Below are positions 7,050 to 15,590 of a stretch of DNA of 28,270 nucleotides, in pieces. The DNA is from Sulfurospirillum sp. UBA6790 (lineage in GTDB: Bacteria > Campylobacterota > Campylobacteria > Campylobacterales > Sulfurospirillaceae). Below the pieces are notes generated by a model. It worked only from the letters and a program-made list of their open reading frames with translations, ran no database searches and was not told the DNA's origin. The stretch spans positions 1-28,270 of the forward strand of contig DKFS01000101.1 in assembly GCA_002452855.1 (NCBI GenBank). Direction: 5' to 3'. Each line of letters starts with the position of its first letter. Position 1 is the first letter of the stretch. A program made the position numbers and the translations under genes.

Positions 7050-7798
7050 TCGATAAAATCATTGATATTGCAAAAGAAGCGTCATTAGCAATATTGAAAA
7101 TATATCATGAAAATGATTTTGATGTTACCCTTAAAGAAGATTGTTCGCCTTTAACCAACGCAGATTTAATCTCCAATGAAATCATTAGTCAAGGTTTACA
7201 ACGTATTTCAAACTATCCTATCTTAAGTGAAGAAAAAATCATTCCTTACGATATACGTCAAACATGGAATCGTTATTGGCTCGTAGACCCTTTGGATGGA
7301 ACAAAAGATTTTATTGCTAGAAACGGTGATTTTACGATTAATATCGCTCTTATGGAAGATAAACAACCTATCATAGGTGTTATCTATATTCCAACAAGTG
7401 GCGATGTCTATTATGCTCAAAAAGGCAAAGGTGCTTATAAAAATGGGCATCTTATTTTCAATCATTCTCAACGAAGCGAGTTAATCGGCGCAGACAGTAA
7501 CTTTCACTCAACAGCGATTATGAAAGCATTTTTTGAAGAGCATCATATTGTAGATATACGCAAATACGGCTCCTCTCTTAAGATATGTAAGCTAGCAGAA
7601 GGCGTTATTGATGTGTATCCACGTTTTAATGAAACCAAAGAATGGGACACTGCTGCAAGCCACATTATTGCGAATGAAGCAGGTTGTAAATTAGTGGATA
7701 TTATTACATGTAAAGAGTTGGTCTATAATAAACCAAGTATCAAAAATAACTATTTTATCGCTAGTCGAAACAATTTAGATTATATCATTTCAAGGTAG
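7046..7798 (+). CDS. cysQ: 3'(2'),5'-bisphosphate nucleotidase, CysQ-like
   Basis: This 250-residue member of the inositol monophosphatase superfamily has the metal-site glutamates in SEE (61-63) and the signature DPLDGTKDF at 81-89. EWDTAASHIIANEAG is in the C-terminal lobe. WLVDPLDGTKDF followed by the EWDTA form is characteristic of CysQ, which converts PAP to AMP, rather than SuhB. PAP is the by-product of sulfotransferases and of PAPS reductase, so this gene closes the PAPS cycle begun by sat and cysC. It overlaps the pyruvate-kinase-like gene by 4 bases. A one-mismatch copy of the iterated palindrome lies at 7703-7714. Confidence 0.86.
   Translation: MIDKIIDIAKEASLAILKIYHENDFDVTLKEDCSPLTNADLISNEIISQGLQRISNYPILSEEKIIPYDIRQTWNRYWLVDPLDGTKDFIARNGDFTINIALMEDKQPIIGVIYIPTSGDVYYAQKGKGAYKNGHLIFNHSQRSELIGADSNFHSTAIMKAFFEEHHIVDIRKYGSSLKICKLAEGVIDVYPRFNETKEWDTAASHIIANEAGCKLVDIITCKELVYNKPSIKNNYFIASRNNLDYIISR
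7703..7714. repeat. Iterated palindrome, 11/12 match (in cysQ)
   Basis: ATTACATGTAAA read as Ile-Thr-Cys-Lys; the only copy within the sulfate-activation module. Confidence 0.75.
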
Positions 7799-7805
7799 TT
7801 ATCGT

Positions 7806-9602
7806 ATGAAAAAAATAGTCTTGGGTGGACGGGGCATGATTGAATGCATAAAGCATGATTTGGATTATGCAGGAAGCCTTTACTTAGAACTCCCTCGGGA
7901 TGATATGATGATAGATGTCAATTATATCCCAGATGATGTAGATACTCTGTATGTCTCATTTCACAGCAGGTATATGTTTTTTTTATGGCAAAACTTCGAT
8001 AAGCTCGCACATCTTAATATATATCTGAGAAGCACTATTAACCATGAGCCTGTCTTTTTTGCGTATCCTTCTTCAAGACCGACATTCAACCTTGAGATGT
8101 TTCATTCTGTTCAATGCAAAAAAATAGAGCAGATTTATCTTATAGGAACGAGCGAAGATGCGGAAAATCTCTATCGTTTTTTAGTAGAATGCGATTATCC
8201 TGTCACGAGAATATGTGAGGATGAAATCAAGAAGACAGTGTCTTCTATGGGCGAAACGTCTTCATCTATAGTGTTGAATGGCTCATCTCCTTTAGATACA
8301 GTATATTCATCGTATGTTTGTGAATCTTTTATACTGAACAATGAAATTCAAACCATTATCCGACATTTATCCGCGCAAACTATAGCTCTCACCGCCAAAA
8401 ATTTTGTCGATTTTTTACTCAGCGGATACGCTATGACGCGTTATAATCCTTTTGCGGCATTGGCTTATGTGTATCAAAATGCGCTTCCTCGCACAAAGGA
8501 AAAGAGTATTGCATTTTATGCTCCAAGCTGTGCCTATCGAAACAATTTTATGACAAAACACATTTATGCTGAGGCTCTAAAACAGTACAATACCTATTTC
8601 TTTTATGGTACATTGTGTGAGGATACATTTGAAAAGCTTGAAAATAGTTATTATGTCGGAAATTGCCTCATTGGGTATTTTGAATTTTTAGATATCATCA
8701 TTTATCCAGCCTTGACGCTTGTCTTGCCAAAAAATCCGAAAAAACTTTACATGTTTCATGATATTTATGACTCTCCTCTTGGCATCGCTGAAGAGCCAGT
8801 TTGGTCAGAAGAAACGCAACAATTAGAGGTCTCAAAATTTTTAGACATGGTGGATTATATGTTTGTGCCAGGTCCATCTGTGATGAAGGGTTTTTCTCAT
8901 AAACTGATGAAAAATGTCTGTTTTATCCCTGGCGGATACTTTAAACTCGATGGCAATATTAAACGATTTCACGCCTATAAAGATATGGAAGTCAAAAGTA
9001 TTATTTATGCGCCAACGGTTATCAACGATGTTTTACGAAAGCACCATTCACAGCCGCTTTATGGTATTAAGATTGTCAAAGCACTGTTAGAAAATTTTAG
9101 GGATTACACTATTATCTTTAGACCGCATCCTCACAGTATCAGTGATGTTGATACACTGGCTATTGTCGAGGCGTTTCACACGGATGAACGATTTATTTTT
9201 GATAATAATCCAAGCGATTATATCTACAATTATTCACGTTCAAAGCTGATGGTAACTGATATTTCAGGTACGGCTTTCACTTATGCCTTCACAACGTTAC
9301 GCCCTGTTGTTTTTTTCTCTGTTGATGAAGCACACGCTGAAGCGGATATGGGCGGCGTTTCTTACTTCAAAGATCGTTGCAAAATAGGAGCCGTTGTAGA
9401 GAATATAGAAGAATTGATTGCAACAGTGAACGCTTATTTGACATATTATGACAACGCTACGAAAAGTGTTGAAGCCTTTCGAGCAATATCTGTCTATAAT
9501 GTTGAAAGCTCTGAAAATTATTTTATGAACAATTTATCCTATATTTTAGAAGATAGCAAGCATCCAGATTGGATTTATCTTCGAGAAGGAAAAATCTTAT
9601 GA
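7806..9602 (+). CDS. CDP-glycerol glycerophosphotransferase-like glycan transferase
   Basis: This is a 598-residue cytosolic protein without signal or membrane segments. The C-terminal half resembles the Glyphos_transf (TagF/TagB) GT-B fold: IIFRPHPH near residues 437-443, then TDISGTAFTYAFTTLRPVVFF at about 484-504, matching the family pattern of a nucleotide-binding loop followed by a buried helix. In teichoic-acid systems this family transfers glycerol phosphate or ribitol phosphate from CDP-polyols; Gram-negative members work in capsule and LPS assembly. The N-terminal 230 residues are not recognised; they include an IYLIGTSEDAENL stretch that may be a small Rossmann-like domain. The sulfur module precedes it and the radical SAM gene follows with an ATGA overlap. 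Donor and acceptor are unknown. Confidence 0.68.
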   Translation: MKKIVLGGRGMIECIKHDLDYAGSLYLELPRDDMMIDVNYIPDDVDTLYVSFHSRYMFFLWQNFDKLAHLNIYLRSTINHEPVFFAYPSSRPTFNLEMFHSVQCKKIEQIYLIGTSEDAENLYRFLVECDYPVTRICEDEIKKTVSSMGETSSSIVLNGSSPLDTVYSSYVCESFILNNEIQTIIRHLSAQTIALTAKNFVDFLLSGYAMTRYNPFAALAYVYQNALPRTKEKSIAFYAPSCAYRNNFMTKHIYAEALKQYNTYFFYGTLCEDTFEKLENSYYVGNCLIGYFEFLDIIIYPALTLVLPKNPKKLYMFHDIYDSPLGIAEEPVWSEETQQLEVSKFLDMVDYMFVPGPSVMKGFSHKLMKNVCFIPGGYFKLDGNIKRFHAYKDMEVKSIIYAPTVINDVLRKHHSQPLYGIKIVKALLENFRDYTIIFRPHPHSISDVDTLAIVEAFHTDERFIFDNNPSDYIYNYSRSKLMVTDISGTAFTYAFTTLRPVVFFSVDEAHAEADMGGVSYFKDRCKIGAVVENIEELIATVNAYLTYYDNATKSVEAFRAISVYNVESSENYFMNNLSYILEDSKHPDWIYLREGKIL

Positions 9603-11059
9603 TAGACATACTTTTTATTAATCCAGGTGATCGAAAAACCGTTTTTCAAGATTTAGGTAAAGATGTTACGGCAATCGAACCACCGTATTTAACACTTTCA
9701 TTTGCGACGTATTTAGAGCAAAAAGGTTTACATGTAAAAATTATTGATGCCAATGCTGAAAATCTCTCCCCAGAAGAGACGGCACAACGGGTGAAAGCTT
9801 TAAATCCAATGCTCATCGCTTTGATTGTGTACGGAAATCAACCTTCTGCTTCGACGCAAAATATGTCTATAGCTGGCAAAATTGCGACGACTATCCAGTC
9901 TGTGGTTTCGATACCCATTGTGATGGGGGGATTACACCCTTCAGCCCTTCCAAAACGTACACTTGAAGAAGAGAGTGTGGATTTTGTGATTGAGGGGGAA
10001 GAACAACTTCCGCTTTTACAGTTAGCCAACGCTTTAAAAACGAAAGGCTCTTTAGAACGCGTCGAAGGATTGTGGTATTTTCATAACAACGAAATCAAAA
10101 ATAACCCAAAAGCTCCCTTGATTAAAAATCTTGATGAGGTGATGCCTATTGCCAATTGGGATTTACTGGATATGTCGTTGTACCGTGCGCATAATTGGCA
10201 CTGTTTTGATGATATCACCCATCGAACTCCTTATGCGGCGATTTATACCTCTTTGGGTTGCCCTTATCATTGTACGTTTTGTTGTATCAATACCCCTTTT
10301 GGCAAATCGACCATTCGCTATAGGTCGCCTAAAATCATTGTGGAAGAGCTGGAATTACTCAACAAAAACTATGGCGTGCGTAATGTAAAATTCATTGATG
10401 AGATGTTTGTACTGCATGAGAGTCATTATATGGCCATTGTCGATTTGATTATCGAAAAAGGGTTGGATTTAAATATCTGGTGCTATGCAAGGGTCGATAC
10501 GATTCAATTTGAGACCTTAAAACGCATGAAACAAGCAGGGATTAACTGGGTAGCTTTAGGGATTGAATCTGCGAATGCGGAGGTGAGAGATGGTGCATCT
10601 AAAAAAATGCGCGTGAATGATATTAAAGAGCGTGTAGAAGCGATTCAAAATGCAGGTATTCATGTCATTGGTAATTATATTTTTGGCTTACCCGATGATA
10701 CAACCGCGTCTATGCACGAAACACTGGATATGGCAAAAGAACTCAATACCGAATTTGCAAATTTTTATTGTGCAATGGCCTATCCTGGCTCGTTACTGTA
10801 CAAAATTGCACTCAAAGAAGACTGGGAATTACCAGCGCAGTGGATAGGGTATTCCCAACACTCCTATGTGATGCAACCGCTGCCTTCCAAAACGTTGAGC
10901 GCGAGAGAAATTGTGGCTTTTCGAGATAATGCTTTTCATGAATACAACACCAACCCAAAGTACCTCACCATGCTAGAGGAAACCTTTGGCAAAGAGGTAA
11001 AAGAGCATATGCAAGAGATTACCAAAACAAGATTAAAACGAAAAATCTTAGGCGACTAG
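9599..11059 (+). CDS. B12-binding radical SAM protein
   Basis: This 486-residue protein has an N-terminal cobalamin-binding-like domain (about 1-145: LTLSFATYLEQKG, then MGGLHPSALP and IEGEEQ) and a radical SAM domain. The iron-sulfur motif is CxxxCxxC in GCPYHCTFC (Cys221, Cys225, Cys228), followed by YRSP, DEMF and GIESAN. This is the architecture of class B radical SAM methylases and BchE-like enzymes, which methylate unactivated carbon or phosphorus or rearrange substrates. Start 9599 is chosen because GAAGGA at 9585-9590 precedes it and it overlaps the previous stop as ATGA; an in-frame ATG at 9569 lacks this. In this glycan operon a C-methylation of a sugar or polyol is plausible but unproven. 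It ends one base before an opposing gene. Confidence 0.85.
   Translation: MIDILFINPGDRKTVFQDLGKDVTAIEPPYLTLSFATYLEQKGLHVKIIDANAENLSPEETAQRVKALNPMLIALIVYGNQPSASTQNMSIAGKIATTIQSVVSIPIVMGGLHPSALPKRTLEEESVDFVIEGEEQLPLLQLANALKTKGSLERVEGLWYFHNNEIKNNPKAPLIKNLDEVMPIANWDLLDMSLYRAHNWHCFDDITHRTPYAAIYTSLGCPYHCTFCCINTPFGKSTIRYRSPKIIVEELELLNKNYGVRNVKFIDEMFVLHESHYMAIVDLIIEKGLDLNIWCYARVDTIQFETLKRMKQAGINWVALGIESANAEVRDGASKKMRVNDIKERVEAIQNAGIHVIGNYIFGLPDDTTASMHETLDMAKELNTEFANFYCAMAYPGSLLYKIALKEDWELPAQWIGYSQHSYVMQPLPSKTLSAREIVAFRDNAFHEYNTNPKYLTMLEETFGKEVKEHMQEITKTRLKRKILGD
9727..9738. repeat. Iterated palindrome, perfect (in radical SAM gene)
   Basis: TTTACATGTAAA read as Leu-His-Val-Lys in the B12-binding domain. 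Confidence 0.9.
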
Positions 11060-11060
11060 T

Positions 11061-12641
11061 TTATCGAAGAATGAGCGTATTGCGAAACGTTTGATAGGGG
11101 TCGGTGAGTTGATAGTCACTGGGGATGAGCCCTATTGAGAACTTTTGATTGTAAATAGTATGAATATGAAGTGATTCGCAGATAGTTCTAAGTTCTTGTG
11201 CTATCTCTTTTTCAAATGCAAAGCTTGAGATGATGACATACTGTGCGTAATGAGTTATGTCATTCGGTGAGATAATAACAAGATTATGAGATTGCTTGCC
11301 CCAAAGCGAACTATTTTTATCGGCAATGGCTTTAATATTGAGATTTTTAAAGTTTTTGATAGATTGAAAAAGAGACGTTGTATGAACACCTGCTCCATAA
11401 ATCACTACAGGTTCATTGCCTAATTTCTCGCATAATGCATTACAATAAGCTTGGATTTGTTTACGCTGTTTTAATGCATTGCGCGTATAGGCGATAAAAT
11501 TTTTAACATCACGAACGATAATTTTTTTATTATGCAAAACCAATTTTAATTCGTCCCATGCCAAAGCAAATCTTTTTTGAATGAAAAACGTAATGGCATA
11601 AAAGAGGTGAAAGGTGGTATGGATTTTGATAAAAATAGCATCTAAGAGCAGGATTTTCTCTGATTTTGGTGTGATGGATTCAATAGTCTGAAAAATGGTT
11701 TTAAAAGCAGACACAGAATCATAATGCGTCTTTGCATACTGGTAAGCTTTGTGTGCCATTGCTTCGCGTTCATCTGTTTGTTGAAGGTAGTAGCGTACTT
11801 TTTCTAAGAGCTCTTCTTTTGTGTGAAAGGTATCAATAGAGGGTGGTTCAAACACTTTTTCAATACCCGGAACGTATTCTGTGAGTACAAACCCTCCACA
11901 CAATGCAATTTCAATCGGCTTACCTTTGTTTTGAAGAATTCTGTTGTTAATATTGGAACAAAACGAATAAACATCATTGGCATAAGTGCCTGTAAAACTA
12001 AGATTTATTTTAGAGGTATTGAAAATTTCAACGACTTTTTCAAAACTCACTTTGCCATGTTTTGTACCTTTACCATAGGTTTGAATATTGATACCATTCT
12101 CTTCTAAATAAGCGATATATTCTTGGCGTTTTCCTTTGGTGACTTCTCCTACAAATGAGACATCAATACCCTGTTGTGCGTGCGCAGTAGGCTTGTATTT
12201 ATCGCTGTCAAAAAGTGAGAAAGGGCAGATGGCATTGATATTGAGTGCTTGCAATTTATAAATATATTCGTAGTTGGCAGGCAAAATGACCAAATCCGCC
12301 AGTTGAGCGTAATAACGGTCAATTTGTTCAAAGAATTGTTCGGTGTCCCAAAAAACCATTGCCATAAAACGATTTTTGGCAATACGTTGAATAAAATAAG
12401 GGTCTAAAATCGGATCACCACTGACAAAAATAATAAACACCAAATCAATTTTTTCACGCTCTAAAAGCGTTTGGACTTGTTGCTCAAACCCCTGTTTGCC
12501 AAGTGCACCTATTTGGTCAAAGTAGTCAATAAAATAGAGTTGGGGGCATTGCGATTCAATGCCTTTGATGTAGGCTTTGTAAATCGGGTTGGCTATCTCT
12601 TCGTGATAGCGTGAAAGGATGAGGACTTTTTCGTAAAGCAT
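11061..12641 (-). CDS. CgeB-like glycosyltransferase with extra C-terminal domain
   Basis: This is a 526-residue GT-B type transferase. The nucleotide-sugar half contains DVSFVGEVTKGKRQEYI, INLSFTGTY, PIEIALCGGFVLTEY, a PGIEKVFEP segment and the C-terminal KTHYDSVSAFKTIF, all typical of the glycosyltransferase 1/CgeB group that often sits in flagellar and LPS clusters. After about residue 330 it carries an extension absent from its paralog; around 410-500 this includes VVIYGAGVHTTSLF and looks like a small Rossmann-like domain. It is the last gene of the pse operon, one base after the paralog. Acceptor is unknown; flagellin or a surface polysaccharide carrying pseudaminic acid is the likely target. 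Confidence 0.8.
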   Translation of the reverse strand: MLYEKVLILSRYHEEIANPIYKAYIKGIESQCPQLYFIDYFDQIGALGKQGFEQQVQTLLEREKIDLVFIIFVSGDPILDPYFIQRIAKNRFMAMVFWDTEQFFEQIDRYYAQLADLVILPANYEYIYKLQALNINAICPFSLFDSDKYKPTAHAQQGIDVSFVGEVTKGKRQEYIAYLEENGINIQTYGKGTKHGKVSFEKVVEIFNTSKINLSFTGTYANDVYSFCSNINNRILQNKGKPIEIALCGGFVLTEYVPGIEKVFEPPSIDTFHTKEELLEKVRYYLQQTDEREAMAHKAYQYAKTHYDSVSAFKTIFQTIESITPKSEKILLLDAIFIKIHTTFHLFYAITFFIQKRFALAWDELKLVLHNKKIIVRDVKNFIAYTRNALKQRKQIQAYCNALCEKLGNEPVVIYGAGVHTTSLFQSIKNFKNLNIKAIADKNSSLWGKQSHNLVIISPNDITHYAQYVIISSFAFEKEIAQELRTICESLHIHTIYNQKFSIGLIPSDYQLTDPYQTFRNTLILR

Positions 12642-12642
12642 C

Positions 12643-13836
12643 TTATCTTCTTCGCATCATTTGGTAGTGAAATTGTTGTTTGCAATGGTTGATAACCGTT
12701 GTAAAATTGAGTTTCTGAGAGAGCATAATTTTTAATTCCTGCATCGCAGAGACAAACTTTTTTTTGAAAAGAAAATTGAAAAAATACAGCGCATGGTGTG
12801 AAGCGTAGTTTGAAAGAAATGTTTTATCGGTATAAATCACTTTTGGATTTCTTTGGTATACGTCAAGCGTTGCAAAAAGATGAGCAAATGCTTTGGTGCT
12901 ATCGTAGCGCGTTAGAGCTTTGATGTGTGCTTTGCTTGCCATATCTTCACGTTGTTTTTCATGGCTTAGATAATATTTGACTTTTTCACTCAGCGCTTCT
13001 TTGGTTTTAAATACTGCCATTTCATCGGCATTAAACAGCTCTTCAATTCCCGTGGCGTATTGACTGAGTACAAAACCTCCGCACAAAGCGACCTCAATGG
13101 AACGTCCTTTGATTTGCGTCATGTATTGCATGATTTTAGGGACGAGCGCATAGTTGGTATTGCTGTTGGAATTGAATGTTCTCTCTTCCACCGTATCTGA
13201 AAAGTTGAGATTGATTTTACTGCGATTGAAGATGTCTACCATCCTTTCAAAAGTCACAGGACCGTTGGGACTTCCTTGCCCAAACACTTCAACGTGATAC
13301 CCTTGCACGCGAAGATAATCCACAAAATCACGTCTTGATTTTTTACTGACATCTCCCACAAAGGATATGTCGATGTCTTTTGCAACCTCCTTTTTTTCAT
13401 ACAACGCACTGTCAAATAAGGAGAGCGTTGAGATAGCAGGGATGCCTAAAAGAGAATAACTATATGTAAAATATGACGCCGTGGGTAATAAAACAATATC
13501 AGCACATTGGGCGTAATAGCGGTCAATCGGTTCAAAAAAAAGTTCCGCGTCGTAAAAATTCATCATCATAAAGCATTTTTGAGATAGCTGCTCTAAAAAA
13601 GAGAGTTCAAACGTCATATCTCCGCTGACAAAATTGATAAAAATAACATCGATACTCTGTTGCGCAATTTTTTCTAAAATGGTTGCCTCAAACCCTTGTT
13701 TTCCTTTTTCAAAGTAGAGGTCAAAGTAATCGAGCACGAGCGCATGTGGGTAGTTGTTAGTTATACCTCTTGTGTATGAGTTATAGATAGAATTGCCATT
13801 TTTATTGGCATTGCGTGTCAGGATGAGAATGTTCAT
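12643..13836 (-). CDS. CgeB-like glycosyltransferase, paralog of the next gene
   Basis: This is a 397-residue protein clearly homologous to the downstream transferase along about 330 residues. Shared segments include GKQGFEA, IDRYYAQ with an ADIVLLP/ADLVILP match, DISFVGDVSKKSRRDF, FNRSKINLNFS, SIEVALCGGFVLSQY, TGIEELF and RYDSTKAFAHLF. The C-terminal extension seen in the paralog is absent; the tail is short and ends in Arg-Arg-Arg. It starts in an ATGA overlap with pseI, which ties it to sialic-acid-like sugar synthesis. A tandem duplication followed by specialisation, for instance for different acceptor positions or sugars, is the simplest history. Confidence 0.8.
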   Translation of the reverse strand: MNILILTRNANKNGNSIYNSYTRGITNNYPHALVLDYFDLYFEKGKQGFEATILEKIAQQSIDVIFINFVSGDMTFELSFLEQLSQKCFMMMNFYDAELFFEPIDRYYAQCADIVLLPTASYFTYSYSLLGIPAISTLSLFDSALYEKKEVAKDIDISFVGDVSKKSRRDFVDYLRVQGYHVEVFGQGSPNGPVTFERMVDIFNRSKINLNFSDTVEERTFNSNSNTNYALVPKIMQYMTQIKGRSIEVALCGGFVLSQYATGIEELFNADEMAVFKTKEALSEKVKYYLSHEKQREDMASKAHIKALTRYDSTKAFAHLFATLDVYQRNPKVIYTDKTFLSNYASHHALYFFNFLFKKKFVSAMQELKIMLSQKLNFTTVINHCKQQFHYQMMRRR

Positions 13837-14861
13837 TGAAAGAGCAATCCCTCTACCAATGAAGCGTTTAAAGGAGTTCCTGCTTTAATCGTTTGGGTAG
13901 CACGTTTGCCTAAAATCTCTTCATAATATTTAGGATGTAATCCATCGCCTGGTCGTATGCTTTTTATGTTATCTGCACTAAAAGCTTCGCCTTTTTGAAT
14001 GTCTTTGCTGGCATAAAGGCTTCTGGCATAGGCTTTAGATTTGTCGTTATATTCAACACTTCCTAAGAGTTTTTCCACGTTACGCACATGCGCAACCATC
14101 TTCGTTAGTTCGTCTGGGGAGAGTGAAAATGCGCTATCGGGCGTACTGATGGATGCATCAGGCGTAAAATGCTTTTCAATGACTCTCGCACCCAAGGCAA
14201 TAGAAGCGATAACAGCGTCATGACCCATTGTATGGTCACTAAGACCCACTTCAACACCAAAACGATTTTTCATGTCTCCTAGCGTTAAAAGATTCATACT
14301 CTCAGGCTTGGCAGGATAAGCGCTGGTGCATTTTAACAGCACGATTTTATCGTTGCCTACACTTTTACATGTAAAAAGTGCAAGCTTGATATCTTCGATG
14401 TTGGCAACCCCTGTTGAGATAATCATTGGCTTTTGTTTGGACGCGGCATGTTTAATGAGTGGAATGTCCGTAATCTCAAAGGACGCGATTTTATACGCAG
14501 GGACATCCATACTTTCGAGCAACTCTACAGCTTCTTTATCAAAAGGAGACGAAAAAAGAATAATGCCAAGTTCATCGGCATACGCTTTTAGTGGTTTGTG
14601 CCACGCATAGGGCATACATGCGCGTTTATAGAGGTCATGCAAATACTCATCTTTCCATAAATCGCCCGCTTTAAATTTTTCATCTTTAATATCAAGGGTT
14701 AGCGAATCAGGCGTATATGTTTGCAGTTTAATTGCATCGCACCCAGCCTCATACGCAATTCGCACTCCTTTTTTGGCAAGTTCAAAATCTTGGTTATGAT
14801 TGGCAGAGAGTTCTGCGATAATAAACACTTTTTGAGTTGTGTCGTGATGGGCTATTTTCAT
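13833..14861 (-). CDS. pseI: Pseudaminic acid synthase
   Basis: This 342-residue NeuB-family enzyme condenses phosphoenolpyruvate with the free 2,4-diacylamino-trideoxy-altrose to make the nine-carbon acid. The N-terminal barrel shows IIAELSANHNQ near residues 14-24 and KLQTYTPDS. ISTGVANIEDI, LLKCTSAYPA, GLSDHTMG and VIEKHFT follow in the usual order. The last roughly 60 residues are the antifreeze/SAF domain (RSLYASKDIQKGE, IRPGDGLHPKY). The family includes NeuB and LegI; the pse assignment rests on its neighbours pseB, C, F, G and H. It begins in an ATGA overlap with pseH. A perfect copy of the iterated palindrome lies at 14364-14375. Confidence 0.92.
   Translation of the reverse strand: MKIAHHDTTQKVFIIAELSANHNQDFELAKKGVRIAYEAGCDAIKLQTYTPDSLTLDIKDEKFKAGDLWKDEYLHDLYKRACMPYAWHKPLKAYADELGIILFSSPFDKEAVELLESMDVPAYKIASFEITDIPLIKHAASKQKPMIISTGVANIEDIKLALFTCKSVGNDKIVLLKCTSAYPAKPESMNLLTLGDMKNRFGVEVGLSDHTMGHDAVIASIALGARVIEKHFTPDASISTPDSAFSLSPDELTKMVAHVRNVEKLLGSVEYNDKSKAYARSLYASKDIQKGEAFSADNIKSIRPGDGLHPKYYEEILGKRATQTIKAGTPLNASLVEGLLFQ
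14364..14375. repeat. Iterated palindrome, perfect (in pseI)
   Basis: TTTACATGTAAA, with ACTT and AAGTG flanks continuing an imperfect palindrome. Read on the - strand as Phe-Thr-Cys-Lys. Confidence 0.9.
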
Positions 14862-15379
14862 GAGTGTGCCTTTGAAAGTAGAGCCATAATTTTTGTATTG
14901 TATTTTTCGTACTGTGCTGATGAGAGTTCATACACAGCGTAGTGTTCGCATGTTTGTATCTTTTGATAACCCAAAGAGAGGTTAAAGCGAATGGCTCGTT
15001 TATTATCGGGCATGATTTTACATGTAATGGTTGAAAACTGTTTTTGATGAAAGAGATAATCATGAAATAACGAGACAATTTTATAGGGTGTCAGCGAATT
15101 TTGGTAGAGCGTTTCATAAAGATAAAAACCCGTTTCAATGACACCTTCTTTATCATTAAACCAAATAAGTCCGATAGGAACATTTAAAACCAAAATGACA
15201 AAATACTCATCACGCTTGTGTTGTAAGGATTCAAACCAGACGTTTTGCTGTTCTTGAGAGATGATTTCTTGATGGAGTGCGTAGGGGCGTACAACATCAC
15301 TGTTTCGCCACATACGTACCATTTCAATATCCTCTTTTACTAAAGGATGTAATGCAATATCAAAACCTTTAAGCGTCAA
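14858..15379 (-). CDS. pseH: PseH-like N-acyltransferase (GNAT)
   Basis: This 173-residue GNAT protein corresponds to PseH, which acylates the 4-amine of the UDP-4-amino-trideoxy-altrose intermediate, normally from acetyl-CoA. The family opening is present (LHPLVKEDIEMVRMWRN), with IGLIWFNDKEGVIETGFYL in the middle and MPDNKRAIRFNLSLGYQK at the cofactor end. The start appears to be TTG at 15379, because the first ATG would remove the conserved N-terminal strand. It overlaps the acyl carrier protein gene upstream by 11 bases, so its translation is coupled to that carrier. This raises the possibility, not shown by sequence, that its acyl donor is an acyl-ACP or a CoA ester derived from it. Confidence 0.85.
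   Translation of the reverse strand: MTLKGFDIALHPLVKEDIEMVRMWRNSDVVRPYALHQEIISQEQQNVWFESLQHKRDEYFVILVLNVPIGLIWFNDKEGVIETGFYLYETLYQNSLTPYKIVSLFHDYLFHQKQFSTITCKIMPDNKRAIRFNLSLGYQKIQTCEHYAVYELSSAQYEKYNTKIMALLSKAHS
15017..15028. repeat. Iterated palindrome, 11/12 match (in pseH)
   Basis: TTTACATGTAAT; read on the - strand as Ile-Thr-Cys-Lys. Confidence 0.75.
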
Positions 15380-15590
15380 ATCCGGCCTTTTTTAAAATAT
15401 CGTTTACACTGACAAATGCTTCTAGCTCTTCAATATCGACGGAGATATTAATCTCATCAAAGACATTGAGCATTGCAAGCATCGCGAGCGAATCCCATCC
15501 ATCGACATCGCAGAGCATATCGCCTGCTTTGAGAGGAGAATCGAGCTGTATTTCGTCTTGCAGACGTATTAAAAATTCTTCTTGAGTCAT
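15369..15590 (-). CDS. Acyl carrier protein (second of two)
   Basis: This 73-residue acidic protein has the phosphopantetheine site GWDSLAML (Ser34) followed by the ACP helix pattern. It is of specialised type rather than fatty-acid AcpP, having a Cys at 27 and a GWDSL rather than the usual LGADSLD site. A strong AAAGGAG site with six-base spacing precedes its ATG. It overlaps the KAS III gene (ATGA) and the pseH TTG. Together these imply that it carries the acyl group made or moved by the neighbouring enzymes. Confidence 0.9.
   Translation of the reverse strand: MTQEEFLIRLQDEIQLDSPLKAGDMLCDVDGWDSLAMLAMLNVFDEINISVDIEELEAFVSVNDILKKAGFDA

Noticed and set aside
8746..8757. TTTACATGTTTC resembling the iterated palindrome
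   Set aside because: Only the left half and centre match; the right half is TTTC, so it is not counted as a copy.
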